This document shows, piece by piece, positions 1 to 5,300 of a stretch of DNA of 6,390 bases. Origin of the DNA: Deltaproteobacteria bacterium RBG_13_61_14. GTDB lineage: Bacteria > RBG-13-61-14. The stretch covers positions 44,935 to 51,324 of the forward strand of contig MGQK01000035.1 in NCBI GenBank assembly GCA_001797815.1. Direction: 5' to 3'. Position 1 is the first letter of the stretch; the number at the start of each line of letters is the position of its first letter. The notes under the pieces were generated by a model. That model was not told where the DNA came from and did no database searches. It saw nothing but the letters and a program-made list of their open reading frames with translations. Made by a program: the position numbers and the translations under genes.

Positions 1-336
1 GGCAGCGGCGAGCAGACCCGCGACTTTGTGTTCGCCGGCGACGTGGCCCGGGCCAACCTGCTCGCGCTCTCGGATCAGGTCCAGGGCGAGATCAACATCG
101 CCACCGGCGTCGAGACCTCGGTCAACACCGTCTTCCGCACCCTGCGCGACGCCATCGGCGCCAAAGTGGAAGAGCGCCACGGCCCACCCATGCCCGGCGA
201 GCAGATGCGGAGCGTGCTCAACCCCGGCCTGGCCCAGCAGGTGCTGGGCTGGGAACCGTCCACCTCCATCTCCGACGGCCTGCTCCTGACCGCGGACTTC
301 TTCCGGCCGGACCCTCCCGCCTCGCAATCCCGCTAA
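1..336 (+). CDS. NAD-dependent sugar-nucleotide epimerase/dehydratase, 3' part only
   Basis: The open frame enters from the left edge and gives 111 residues ending at TAA 334-336, so the N-terminal NAD-binding Rossmann part lies outside the window. The visible part begins with a GSGEQTRDFVFAGDVARA-type stretch. This matches the conserved C-terminal half motif of extended short-chain dehydrogenases of the UDP-glucose 4-epimerase (GalE/WbpP) class. Next come NIATGVETSVN, a PGEQMRSVLNP motif and VLGWEP followed by an amphipathic end, all standard for the substrate-binding lobe of that family. Such enzymes interconvert nucleotide sugars in the cytoplasm for polysaccharide or LPS building blocks. 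The exact substrate cannot be read from this fragment. The gene converges on tilS with a 54-nt gap. Confidence 0.88.
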   Translation, partial: GSGEQTRDFVFAGDVARANLLALSDQVQGEINIATGVETSVNTVFRTLRDAIGAKVEERHGPPMPGEQMRSVLNPGLAQQVLGWEPSTSISDGLLLTADFFRPDPPASQSR

Positions 337-390
337 ACTTGTCGGTGCCGGGGCAGCCTGGTGCCTGACACTGACTTATGACTTAAGCAA

Positions 391-1836
391 TTATTGCCAG
401 TGGAAGTCGAGGCGGAGCGGCCGGCGGCAATCCGCTTCCAGCTTGAACCGGCGGGCGATGCGATACCCGGGCACCCACACGATCTCGGACCCGGCCACGA
501 TCACGGGCCAGACCTTGCGCAAGTCCGAGGGAATCTTCAGCTCCATGAACACATCCTTGAGCTTGCGGGTGCCGGCCAGGCCCAGGGGTTGGATGCGGTC
601 GCCGGGCCGGAAGCGGCGGATGGAAACCGGACCAGGTAAACGGTCGGGGTCCAGCCAGGCGTGGCAATGGCCCAGCCGGCTTTGCGGGTCGCCCTTACCT
701 GCGGTCATGGGGCGAGCCTTGGAGAAGCGCGGCGGCTCGGAGGCGAACTCGGCGGTGATGGAAGCGGATTGGCTTTTGGATAGGGGCCAGATCACCCGGC
801 CGGGGACCGGCAGCATCAGCTCCAGCTCCGAGGCCGTTGAGCTCGGGGCGGGTTTGGCCGTAACTAATTCGATGTTTTCGTAGCTTCGCCGGGCGCGGAG
901 CCCACCCGGCAAATGGATTTCCGCCTGGGGCCTGGGGCCGCAGACCAGCGCATCCAGGGCCAGCAGGTGCGCCTGGCTGAACCCGAGCAGGTGCCCGCGC
1001 CAGCGCTCGATCTGCCGGCGATACCAGACCAGCCGGAGTCCGGCCGGCGCAGCCAGGAGCCGCTCCCGCGGCCAGCTTAATCCTTCCGCTCCCTTGACCG
1101 CGGCCGGGCCGAGAATTTTTTCCGCGGCCCAGTCCAGAGCCTGGTCTTCTTCGAAGAGCGCGGTCAGCGTCCGGTAGAGCACTTTGCGCACGCCGGGGTT
1201 CAAGGCTTCCAGCTCGGGCAGCAACTGGTGGCGGATGCGGTTGCGCAGGAAACGCAGGTCGCGGTTGCTCGGGTCTTCGCGCCAGGGGAGCTGGTGCGCC
1301 TGGAGGTAAGCCAGGATGGCCGGCCGGGTGCTCTCGATCAACGGCCGGATGATCGCGCCCCGCACGGGCGGGATCCCGGAGAGACCGCCGGCGGCGGCGC
1401 CGCGCAGGAGGTTGATGAGGAAGGTCTCGATGGCATCGTCGGCATGGTGGCCGAGCGCGATCCGGCGGGCGCCGACCGAGCTGCGCGTGCCTTCCAGAAA
1501 TGCATGACGCGCCTCGCGCCCGGCCTCTTCCAGCGAGAGCTTGCGCCGGCGGGCCAGGCCGCGGACGTCCGCCCGCTCGATCGCCAGGGGCAATTGCCAT
1601 TTTTCCGCCAGGGCCTGGATCAAGGCCAGGTCCCTCTCCGCGCTCTGGCCGCGCAGGCCGTGATGGAGATGGGCCAGGTAGAGCTGGAGGTCCAGTTCCG
1701 GCCGCAGGCGGAGCAGGATGTGCCCGAGCGCGACCGAGTCCGGGCCCCCGGACAGTCCCACCACCACCCCGTCGCCGGGTTCCAGCATCTGGTGGCGCTG
1801 GATCGCGGCCAACGCCTTTTGGGTTAATCGTTCCAT
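391..1836 (-). CDS. tilS: tRNA(Ile)-lysidine synthase TilS
   Basis: This 481-aa cytoplasmic enzyme ligates lysine to C34 of the tRNA-Ile CAU anticodon using ATP, converting it to lysidine so that the tRNA reads AUA and is charged with isoleucine. The PP-loop ATP pyrophosphatase motif SGGPDS is at residues 29-34. It is followed by HLHHGLRG, a GHHADDAIETFLINLLRG motif, and a C-terminal TilS_C domain containing RRFRPGDRIQPLGLAG and KLKDVFMELKIP. Length and domain order are normal for the family. The frame stays open upstream to 1998, but I chose ATG 1834-1836 because the protein then begins MERLTQ about 27 residues before the PP-loop, as is typical, and an AAAGGG-like ribosome binding site precedes it. 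That site lies inside a strong hairpin (separate entry). The upstream neighbour has been replaced by the integrated element. The neighbour downstream is the convergent epimerase. Confidence 0.95.
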   Translation of the reverse strand: MERLTQKALAAIQRHQMLEPGDGVVVGLSGGPDSVALGHILLRLRPELDLQLYLAHLHHGLRGQSAERDLALIQALAEKWQLPLAIERADVRGLARRRKLSLEEAGREARHAFLEGTRSSVGARRIALGHHADDAIETFLINLLRGAAAGGLSGIPPVRGAIIRPLIESTRPAILAYLQAHQLPWREDPSNRDLRFLRNRIRHQLLPELEALNPGVRKVLYRTLTALFEEDQALDWAAEKILGPAAVKGAEGLSWPRERLLAAPAGLRLVWYRRQIERWRGHLLGFSQAHLLALDALVCGPRPQAEIHLPGGLRARRSYENIELVTAKPAPSSTASELELMLPVPGRVIWPLSKSQSASITAEFASEPPRFSKARPMTAGKGDPQSRLGHCHAWLDPDRLPGPVSIRRFRPGDRIQPLGLAGTRKLKDVFMELKIPSDLRKVWPVIVAGSEIVWVPGYRIARRFKLEADCRRPLRLDFHWQ

Positions 1837-1839
1837 GAA

Positions 1840-1870
1840 AAAACCCTTTCCAGAACTGGATAAGGGTTTT
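1840..1870 (-). promoter_or_regulatory. Hairpin covering the tilS ribosome binding site, with U-tract
   Basis: 1840-1848 (AAAACCCTT) pairs perfectly with 1862-1870 (AAGGGTTTT), and 1849-1852 (TCCA) pairs with 1857-1860 (TGGA) around a four-base loop, with one bulged base at 1861. In the tilS mRNA the 3' arm contains the AAGGG ribosome binding site and runs into six U residues that end one base before the AUG. As seen, it is both SD-sequestering and shaped like an intrinsic terminator. Its role could be translational control or attenuation of tilS, or termination of a transcript from the right that once served an upstream gene. Structure is clear; function is inferred. Confidence 0.6.
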
Positions 1871-1888
1871 AAAAGTCGGCGGCCCAAT

Positions 1889-1924
1889 GCTTTATCCGTC
1901 AACTGCCGACCGTCAACCGTCAAC
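1889..1924 (-). promoter_or_regulatory. CGTCAAC heptamer array and candidate tilS promoter
   Basis: On the + strand, CGTCAAC occurs at 1897-1903, 1911-1917 and 1918-1924, with the degenerate unit TGCCGAC at 1904-1910. This makes four tandem 7-nt units. Read on the minus strand these give three TTGACG words. The one at 1911-1916 lies 16 nt before TAAAGC (1889-1894), a possible but weak sigma70-like -35/-10 pair for tilS. The array may instead be a simple-sequence repeat or a protein-binding site near the integration point. Confidence 0.35.
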
Positions 1925-1932
1925 TCTCTTAA

Positions 1933-3096
1933 ATGGTGGCGGCGCAGGGATTGGAACCGGGGACCAGCCCGAAGGCGGAAAATCGCGGCGAGGTGCATAG
2001 TTCAAATCCCCGCTCCGAGTTCAAATCCCTGGCCTGGCAAGAGTACTTGCGCACCGCTGAAATGTCAAGCTCGACTCGGGTTACCCATCAACGGCATCTT
2101 GCCGGGTTATTCGCCCTGGCCGCTTCTGGTCTTGATCCGGTCTCGCCGATTGCGGTCCAGACTTATCTCCTCACCCGGCCCGGCGCGGCCCGGTCCCGAG
2201 CCTTCTCCGTGTTCGCCCGGTTTTTCCGGTTCGCTCTCTATTCCCGGTGGATCGAAGTTGATCCCATGCTCTCCCTCCGCGCTCCACCCCGCCCGGCTCA
2301 CAGCCGCCAGGGTTTAACCGACGTGGAGCTGGCCGCGTTCCTGGCGGAAGTGGAGCGCGTTTCCAATTCAACCGACATTCGCATCCGCTTCGCTTCGGTT
2401 CGTCTCGCGGCCATGGTTCGGCTCTCTCTCGATTTCGGCCTCCGCACCGGCCAGCACCTTGACCTGCACCTTGCCGATTATGATCCTCGCAACCTCTCGA
2501 TCCGGGTCCCGCCCAAGACGCCCCGGCACGATCCGGTCCGGGTCTCTCTGCAACCTGTCCAGGCTGCTTCCCTTGATCTCTGGCTCTCGGTTCGCGCCGG
2601 TGTCCCTGCCTTCACCGAGCGTTTGTGGATCAACTGGCACGGCCAGCCTTTGACCTACGAGGCCATTGCTCGCCAGCTTGAACAGGTCTGCTCGGTTTCT
2701 GGATGCCCCCGCTTTTCCGGCCTCCACCTTTTGCGGCATACCGTAGCTCGGATCATGGTCGAGGAAGGCGCGGATTTATTTCAAGTCCAGGGCTATCTCG
2801 GGCACAAGCGCGTCAGTTATACCGATGCTTATCTGCGCTCTAATTTTCCCCGCCAGGTTTTTGATGCTAGCCGCCTGGTCGGGCAGAAGTTGGCCCGGCT
2901 CCACAGCACGGCCGGGCCAGGGGAGGCCTCCGGGGCGGGAACTGACAAACCCCCCGCCCCGGAGCTTCCCGATCCAGCGGTGAGCTTGTCGAATCCCCCT
3001 AAACGGGTGAGCTTGCCGAATCCCCTTAAACGGGTGAGCTTGCCGAATCCCCTTAAACGGGTGAGCTTGCCGAATCCCCGGAAAAGAAGACCATGA
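1933..3096 (+). CDS. Tyrosine recombinase (phage-type integrase)
   Basis: This site-specific DNA recombinase presumably moves the element in and out of the neighbouring tRNA-derived site. The SAM-like core-binding domain spans about residues 30-105 (WQEYLRTAEM...TRVTHQRHL). The catalytic domain runs from about 127 to 305 and shows the full active-site set: R171 in FGLRTGQ, K195 in PPKTPRH, H265-L-L-R268, H291 in LGH and the nucleophile Y300 in TDAYL. The RTGQ after the first Arg is a departure from the usual RISE/RxSE context. The start is uncertain. ATG 1933 overlaps the tRNA CCA end and has TAA directly upstream. GTG 1993 also keeps the whole domain, whereas ATG 2062 would cut the first core-binding helix. 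No convincing ribosome binding site precedes any of them. The tail (350-385) is four copies of a 9-residue basic repeat. The stop overlaps the next start as ATGA. Confidence 0.9.
   Translation: MVAAQGLEPGTSPKAENRGEVHSSNPRSEFKSLAWQEYLRTAEMSSSTRVTHQRHLAGLFALAASGLDPVSPIAVQTYLLTRPGAARSRAFSVFARFFRFALYSRWIEVDPMLSLRAPPRPAHSRQGLTDVELAAFLAEVERVSNSTDIRIRFASVRLAAMVRLSLDFGLRTGQHLDLHLADYDPRNLSIRVPPKTPRHDPVRVSLQPVQAASLDLWLSVRAGVPAFTERLWINWHGQPLTYEAIARQLEQVCSVSGCPRFSGLHLLRHTVARIMVEEGADLFQVQGYLGHKRVSYTDAYLRSNFPRQVFDASRLVGQKLARLHSTAGPGEASGAGTDKPPAPELPDPAVSLSNPPKRVSLPNPLKRVSLPNPLKRVSLPNPRKRRP
1934..1958 (-). other. tRNA 3'-end remnant, putative attachment site (attL)
   Basis: On the minus strand this segment reads as the end of a tRNA: T-loop-like TTCCAAT, T-stem strand CCCTG, acceptor strand CGCCGCC, discriminator A and terminal CCA at 1936-1934. 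The T-stem partner to its right does not pair beyond two bases and no D or anticodon arm follows, so only the 3' terminus is present. Base 57 of the T-loop is C where a purine is usual. The tyrosine recombinase gene starts in this fragment. Integrases that use tRNA 3' ends duplicate exactly this part, leaving the intact tRNA at the far end of the element, which here would lie beyond the window. The tRNA identity is not recognisable. Confidence 0.5.
1999..2029 (+). repeat. Two direct copies of a T-arm-like 12-mer
   Basis: AGTTCAAATCCC occurs at 1999-2010 and again at 2018-2029, a 19-nt period. The word resembles a tRNA T-loop plus T-stem strand on the + strand, the opposite orientation to the tRNA remnant just to its left. 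It may be recombinase arm-binding sites or scars of earlier tRNA-targeted insertions. It lies inside the 5' part of the recombinase reading frame. Confidence 0.45.
2980..3087 (+). repeat. Four tandem 27-nt units encoding nonapeptide repeats
   Basis: Units start at 2980, 3007, 3034 and 3061, each beginning GTGAGCTTG(C/T)CGAATCCCC. Units 2 and 3 are identical; the first and last differ at a few bases. In the recombinase frame they encode VSLSNPPKR, VSLPNPLKR, VSLPNPLKR and VSLPNPRKR, giving a proline-rich, positively charged tail beyond the catalytic domain. The period is a multiple of three, so gain or loss of a unit keeps the frame. The GTGAGCTTGTCGAA word resembles a dispersed intergenic repeat that I recall from many GC-rich bacterial genomes, which is a memory-based comparison only. 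Confidence 0.9.
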
Positions 3097-3242
3097 CCAA
3101 ACAGCTTGACCTCTATTTTGAATTTCCGAGCCTTGATGAATTTGTCGAGCAGGTGGGAGAGCAAGATCGCGCCGCCCTCCTAGGTGATGATGATGAAGCA
3201 GAGAAGGGAGATTACCATGACCAAGGATCAGTACAAAGATGA
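3093..3242 (+). CDS. Small acidic hypothetical protein (49 aa), coupled to the recombinase gene
   Basis: The frame starts MTKQLDLYFEFPSLDEFVEQ and is strongly acidic from residue 15 on (GDDDEAEKGD). Its ATG at 3093 overlaps the recombinase stop as ATGA, with purine-rich GGAAAAGAAG upstream, which suggests translational coupling. It overlaps the next gene by 26 nt, and the last ten or so residues are read through that gene's start region. No family is recognised. Position next to the recombinase would suit an accessory factor such as an excisionase, but no DNA-binding motif is visible, so no function is claimed. Confidence 0.55.
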   Translation: MTKQLDLYFEFPSLDEFVEQVGEQDRAALLGDDDEAEKGDYHDQGSVQR

Positions 3243-3420
3243 AGTTATCCGGCTTCTGGTCGAGGCCCGGCGGCTCAAGGAGCAGAAGGACGCGGTCAAT
3301 GAGGACTGGGACGCTCGGTTGAAAAAGTGCAAGCGCGAGCTGGACGCCGCCTTGAAGTTCCTGGTCGAGTTCGATTCCGCCGCCGGGACTCTCTTTGACA
3401 AAAAGCCGAAACCGGAGTAA
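3217..3420 (+). CDS. Small charged helical hypothetical protein (67 aa)
   Basis: I chose ATG 3217 over the upstream ATG run at 3184-3193 because AAGGGAG at 3204-3210 sits six bases before it, the best ribosome binding site in this gene group. The product begins MTKDQYKDEVIRLLVEARRL and is almost entirely charged and helix-favouring up to residue 50, with heptad-like hydrophobic spacing that could form a short coiled coil. It ends in a lysine-rich DKKPKPE tail. No cysteine pairs or transmembrane segment are seen. It is soluble, probably cytoplasmic, and of unknown function. Confidence 0.65.
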   Translation: MTKDQYKDEVIRLLVEARRLKEQKDAVNEDWDARLKKCKRELDAALKFLVEFDSAAGTLFDKKPKPE

Positions 3421-3430
3421 GCTTTGACTC

Positions 3431-3637
3431 ATGACACCCCAAGTCGAAGTTCTCCACGGCGGCGAGTTGTTCAAGCTCCCGCTCCCCACCTCTTTTACCA
3501 TGTGCCCGCTTTGCCTTTCCCCCGATCTCGCGGTCCGCCTCGGAGTCGAGACCCGCGAGTTCCGTGTCCGCTGTCTTGCCTGCGGCCACGAGCTTGAACA
3601 CCTCGCCCTCTCTCCCTCCTCTCTCAAATCTGCATAA
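3431..3637 (+). CDS. Small zinc-ribbon-type protein (68 aa)
   Basis: The product carries CPLC at residues 25-28 and CLAC at 48-51, with a 19-residue spacer rich in Arg and Val. This is the pattern of a two-knuckle zinc ribbon that binds one Zn ion through four cysteines. Such small ribbons occur in DNA- or RNA-binding and phage-encoded proteins. An in-frame TGA at 3425-3427 bounds the start, so ATG 3431 is the first usable ATG. The ribosome binding site is weak (a GGAG about 12 nt upstream). The C-terminal end is a serine/leucine tail. Partner and substrate are unknown. Confidence 0.65.
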   Translation: MTPQVEVLHGGELFKLPLPTSFTMCPLCLSPDLAVRLGVETREFRVRCLACGHELEHLALSPSSLKSA

Positions 3638-3664
3638 GAAACTGCACCCGATTTACAAGGGTAG

Positions 3665-3814
3665 GTGGCCCATCAGTTGCCCTTGCCCTGGCCGGTTTCC
3701 AAAGCCGAGCGGCTTCGCCGGATTCGCGCCCGCCTCGAAAAGCGCGGCGGTCGCCCGGCTTTTATCTATGATTCGAAGTATGGTTACTTCGTCAGGAGTA
3801 GAGAGAAACCATGA
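3665..3814 (+). CDS. Small basic hypothetical protein (49 aa), GTG start
   Basis: The frame opens directly after a TAG at 3662-3664 with GTG 3665, preceded by AAGGG at 3657-3661 (close spacing of three bases). The product is strongly basic, containing PVSKAERLRRIRARLEKRGG followed by a compact RPAFIYDSKYGYFVRS segment. The first part would form an amphipathic Arg-rich helix and the second looks like a beta hairpin, so nucleic-acid binding is a reasonable inference. The stop overlaps the next ATG as ATGA at 3811-3814. No known family is recognised. Composition, coupling and lack of interruption argue that it is real. Confidence 0.6.
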   Translation: MAHQLPLPWPVSKAERLRRIRARLEKRGGRPAFIYDSKYGYFVRSREKP

Positions 3815-4149
3815 CCGCCTCCGCTCTCCGTTTCTGGCGCTGGTGCTGGCCGGTGCAACGCTCTGCTTGCGACTCCCGGCATCTGCTCCTCAATAAGAAA
3901 TCCGCCTTGATCCAGGAGGAGATCAGGACCATCAAGGATATCCTTCGCCCCATGGTCCGGCGTCCCATGGTCCAGCCGGTGCAACGCTCCGCTTGCGACT
4001 CCCGGCATCTGCTCCTCAATAATCAGCTCCTCTTGATCCAGGCGGAGATCAGGACCATCAACAGTATCCTTCGCCGCATGGCCCTTTTCCTGGAACTTAA
4101 TAAAGAAGCTCGGAGCGCCATCGCTCGCCGCCACTCTGAAAGCCCATGA
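3811..4149 (+). CDS. Hypothetical protein with internal duplication (112 aa)
   Basis: The ATG overlaps the previous stop (ATGA 3811-3814) and is preceded by AGGAG and GAGAG purine runs. After MTASALRFWRWCW the protein consists of two near-identical modules of about 35 residues, starting at P14 and P56. Each begins PVQRSACDSRHLLLN and continues into a helical IRTI..ILR segment, with a short PMVRRPMVQ linker between. A tail of about 22 residues follows. The module has one cysteine each and may support dimer-like packing within one chain. No family is recognised. The stop is again coupled to the next gene as ATGA at 4146-4149. Confidence 0.6.
   Translation: MTASALRFWRWCWPVQRSACDSRHLLLNKKSALIQEEIRTIKDILRPMVRRPMVQPVQRSACDSRHLLLNNQLLLIQAEIRTINSILRRMALFLELNKEARSAIARRHSESP
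3850..4081 (+). repeat. Tandem duplication inside the 112-aa gene
   Basis: 3850-3955 and 3976-4081 are about 88% identical by my count, offset by 126 nt (42 codons). The first 45 or so bases differ at only one position; most changes are in a 12-nt patch around 3895-3908. The connecting segment itself holds the word CCCATGGTCC twice (3949 and 3964). The duplication preserves reading frame. Confidence 0.92.
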
Positions 4150-4349
4150 CCCGCAAGCGTCCGCCTGAGCCGGCTTGCTTCCCAGGCTCCTGGCCCGTCC
4201 TGGTGCTTAAAGGTCATCCTTCATCCACGGAGACCCCTAAGCCAAGCCCCAGGACGGCCCCGGGGCCTCGGAAGATAAAAGCCAGGACCTCCGGCTCGGG
4301 CCGTGGCCAGCGCCGTTTCCCCGCGCCCCCGGAGCTGAAAGGGCGCTGA
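4146..4349 (+). CDS. Small Pro/Arg/Ser-rich basic protein (67 aa)
   Basis: The start is coupled by ATGA overlap to the preceding gene. The first half (MTRKRPPEPACFPGSWPVL) leads into a low-complexity region of Pro, Ser, Thr, Arg and Lys that is probably disordered. There is no recognisable domain, signal peptide or membrane segment, and no clear ribosome binding site of its own. It could be a real disordered nucleic-acid-binding peptide or only a permissive frame in GC-rich DNA. The ATGA junction and the precise fit between neighbours (next gene begins two bases after its stop) favour a gene. Confidence 0.45.
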   Translation: MTRKRPPEPACFPGSWPVLVLKGHPSSTETPKPSPRTAPGPRKIKARTSGSGRGQRRFPAPPELKGR

Positions 4350-4350
4350 T

Positions 4351-4770
4351 TTGGATGAGGTCTATCAGAGCCCTGAGCAGTTTGAGCAAGACCTGGACGC
4401 GGTTGCTCATGCTCAATCGCTCACCCAAAAAATCCGCGTCCTCGAAGTCCTGCGCACTAACCTCTACCTTGACCTCAAGGCCAGGGACAAACCCGGCCTC
4501 GATCTCGGCCCGGCTAACTTCCGCGTGGCCCAGCTGCTGGTCAAGGTCATCTCGGCTGAGGCCGATCTGGAAAAGCAGCGGCGCAAGTTTTTTAGTTTCC
4601 ACTCCGAACCGCTCGCTCTGGGCGATCTCTGGCAGCTGCTCCTCGGTATCCCCGAGCTTAAACCCTTGCTCTCGCAAACCCGAATCCAAAACCTGGTCAT
4701 TGCTCAACTTCGCCAGAAAGTTCAGGAGGAACCCGACTATGAAAACCCCGCCATCTCAAACCCTCCTTAA
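4351..4770 (+). CDS. Acidic helical hypothetical protein (139 aa), TTG start
   Basis: The start is TTG 4351, seven bases after AAAGGG at 4338-4343. No in-frame ATG exists anywhere in the frame, so a non-ATG start is needed. The product begins with TTG read as Met, then DEVYQSPEQFEQDLDAVAHA. It is mostly predicted helix with many Leu, Gln and Glu residues and a possible coiled coil around SAEADLEKQRRKFF. It has no cysteine, membrane segment or known motif. Its last 11 codons overlap the start of the helix-turn-helix gene by 32 nt and contain that gene's AGGAGGA ribosome binding site. Being directly upstream of a terminase-like HTH gene, it might be a phage-type packaging or scaffold partner, but that is speculation. 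Confidence 0.65.
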   Translation: MDEVYQSPEQFEQDLDAVAHAQSLTQKIRVLEVLRTNLYLDLKARDKPGLDLGPANFRVAQLLVKVISAEADLEKQRRKFFSFHSEPLALGDLWQLLLGIPELKPLLSQTRIQNLVIAQLRQKVQEEPDYENPAISNPP

Positions 4771-5116
4771 TAAAGTTGTGGCCTTCTCTTTCTTCTGCCG
4801 CGGTCTCTCCGCTGACCACGTCGCCGATCTCCTCGGCATCCATCGCCGCACCGTCTTCAAGTGGAGCCAGGCTGACCGCTGGAAGGCCCGCGCCCTCCAC
4901 CTCGCTTCCTTCTTCTCCGAGAATCCGCTCTCGGTTGAGAACATCTCCAAACTGGTTATCGCTTACGCTCAGTGTGATCGCCCGCTTGTGATCCATCTCA
5001 ATCAGCCGCCGCCGCCCTCTCCCCGGTTCTTCGATGAGCAGATGTTCAAGCTCTCGATCAAGGAGTCCAAGTCATGGCCCCTGCTCCTCCTCAAAAAATT
5101 CCCCCAGTTACTCTGA
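4739..5116 (+). CDS. Helix-turn-helix protein resembling phage small terminase N-terminus (125 aa)
   Basis: ATG 4739 is preceded by AGGAGGA at 4724-4730 with eight bases of spacing, the strongest ribosome binding site in the window. The frame is open far upstream but only this start has such a signal. Residues 20-51 read as an HTH: CRGLSADHVADLLGIHRRTVFKW then SQADRWKAR. This matches the pattern of small terminase subunits and related HTH_23-like phage proteins, where a helix-turn-helix is followed by a W...W motif (W42, W48). Those proteins recognise phage DNA for packaging. Residues 60-125 have no recognised fold and a Leu-rich basic end. It could equally be a transcriptional regulator or the DNA-recognition part of a transposase-like protein. 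The end overlaps the next gene by 43 nt. Confidence 0.7.
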   Translation: MKTPPSQTLLNKVVAFSFFCRGLSADHVADLLGIHRRTVFKWSQADRWKARALHLASFFSENPLSVENISKLVIAYAQCDRPLVIHLNQPPPPSPRFFDEQMFKLSIKESKSWPLLLLKKFPQLL

Positions 5117-5244
5117 GCCGGGGCAAGGTCGTCCCCTTGCTCCAAGCCAAGCGCGGCCGTGGTTACCGCCTTGAGGATGACCAGCTCCGGCTCTATGCCT
5201 TCTTCCGGGCTGAGGAGCGCAATCGCCGTCGCAGCTCCGACTGA
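5074..5244 (+). CDS. Small basic hypothetical protein (56 aa)
   Basis: ATG 5074 is nested in the end of the HTH gene in another frame and is preceded by AAGGAG at 5060-5065 with eight bases of spacing. The product starts MAPAPPQKIPPVTLSRGKVV, continues LLQAKRGRGYRLEDDQLRLYAFFRAEERNRRRSSD, and is highly basic overall. The good ribosome binding site, the nesting and the stop at 5242-5244 just before the non-coding region make it the likely last gene of the operon. No family is recognised; DNA or RNA binding is plausible from charge alone. Confidence 0.6.
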   Translation: MAPAPPQKIPPVTLSRGKVVPLLQAKRGRGYRLEDDQLRLYAFFRAEERNRRRSSD

Positions 5245-5300
5245 GTTTTCAAAACCATCAGCCGCGGCCGCGCCGCGAATGTGTCCTCTAGGCCTCGAAT

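Noticed and set aside
337-390. Possible bidirectional terminator between the convergent epimerase and tilS genes
   Set aside because: Only 4-bp stems and repeated GGTGCC words are found, with no T-run after a stable stem.
1934-2010. Complete tRNA gene on the minus strand
   Set aside because: The T-stem does not close and no D arm, anticodon arm or matching 5' acceptor strand GGCGGCG is present; only the 3' terminus is tRNA-like.
2980-3087. CRISPR array
   Set aside because: The 27-nt units are directly adjacent without spacers, lie inside a coding frame, and no cas gene is present.
2776-3627. 283-residue minus-strand frame opposite the recombinase end and small genes
   Set aside because: Open only because of codon composition; includes the reverse reading of the 27-nt repeats and no recognised domain.
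3564-3896. 110-residue frame overlapping the zinc-ribbon gene and the following small genes
   Set aside because: It crosses two better-supported frames with ATGA coupling, and its product is Pro/Ser-rich without start signal.
4237-4707. 156-residue minus-strand frame opposite the TTG-start gene
   Set aside because: It is the reverse complement shadow of a well-signalled + strand gene and lacks its own ribosome binding site.
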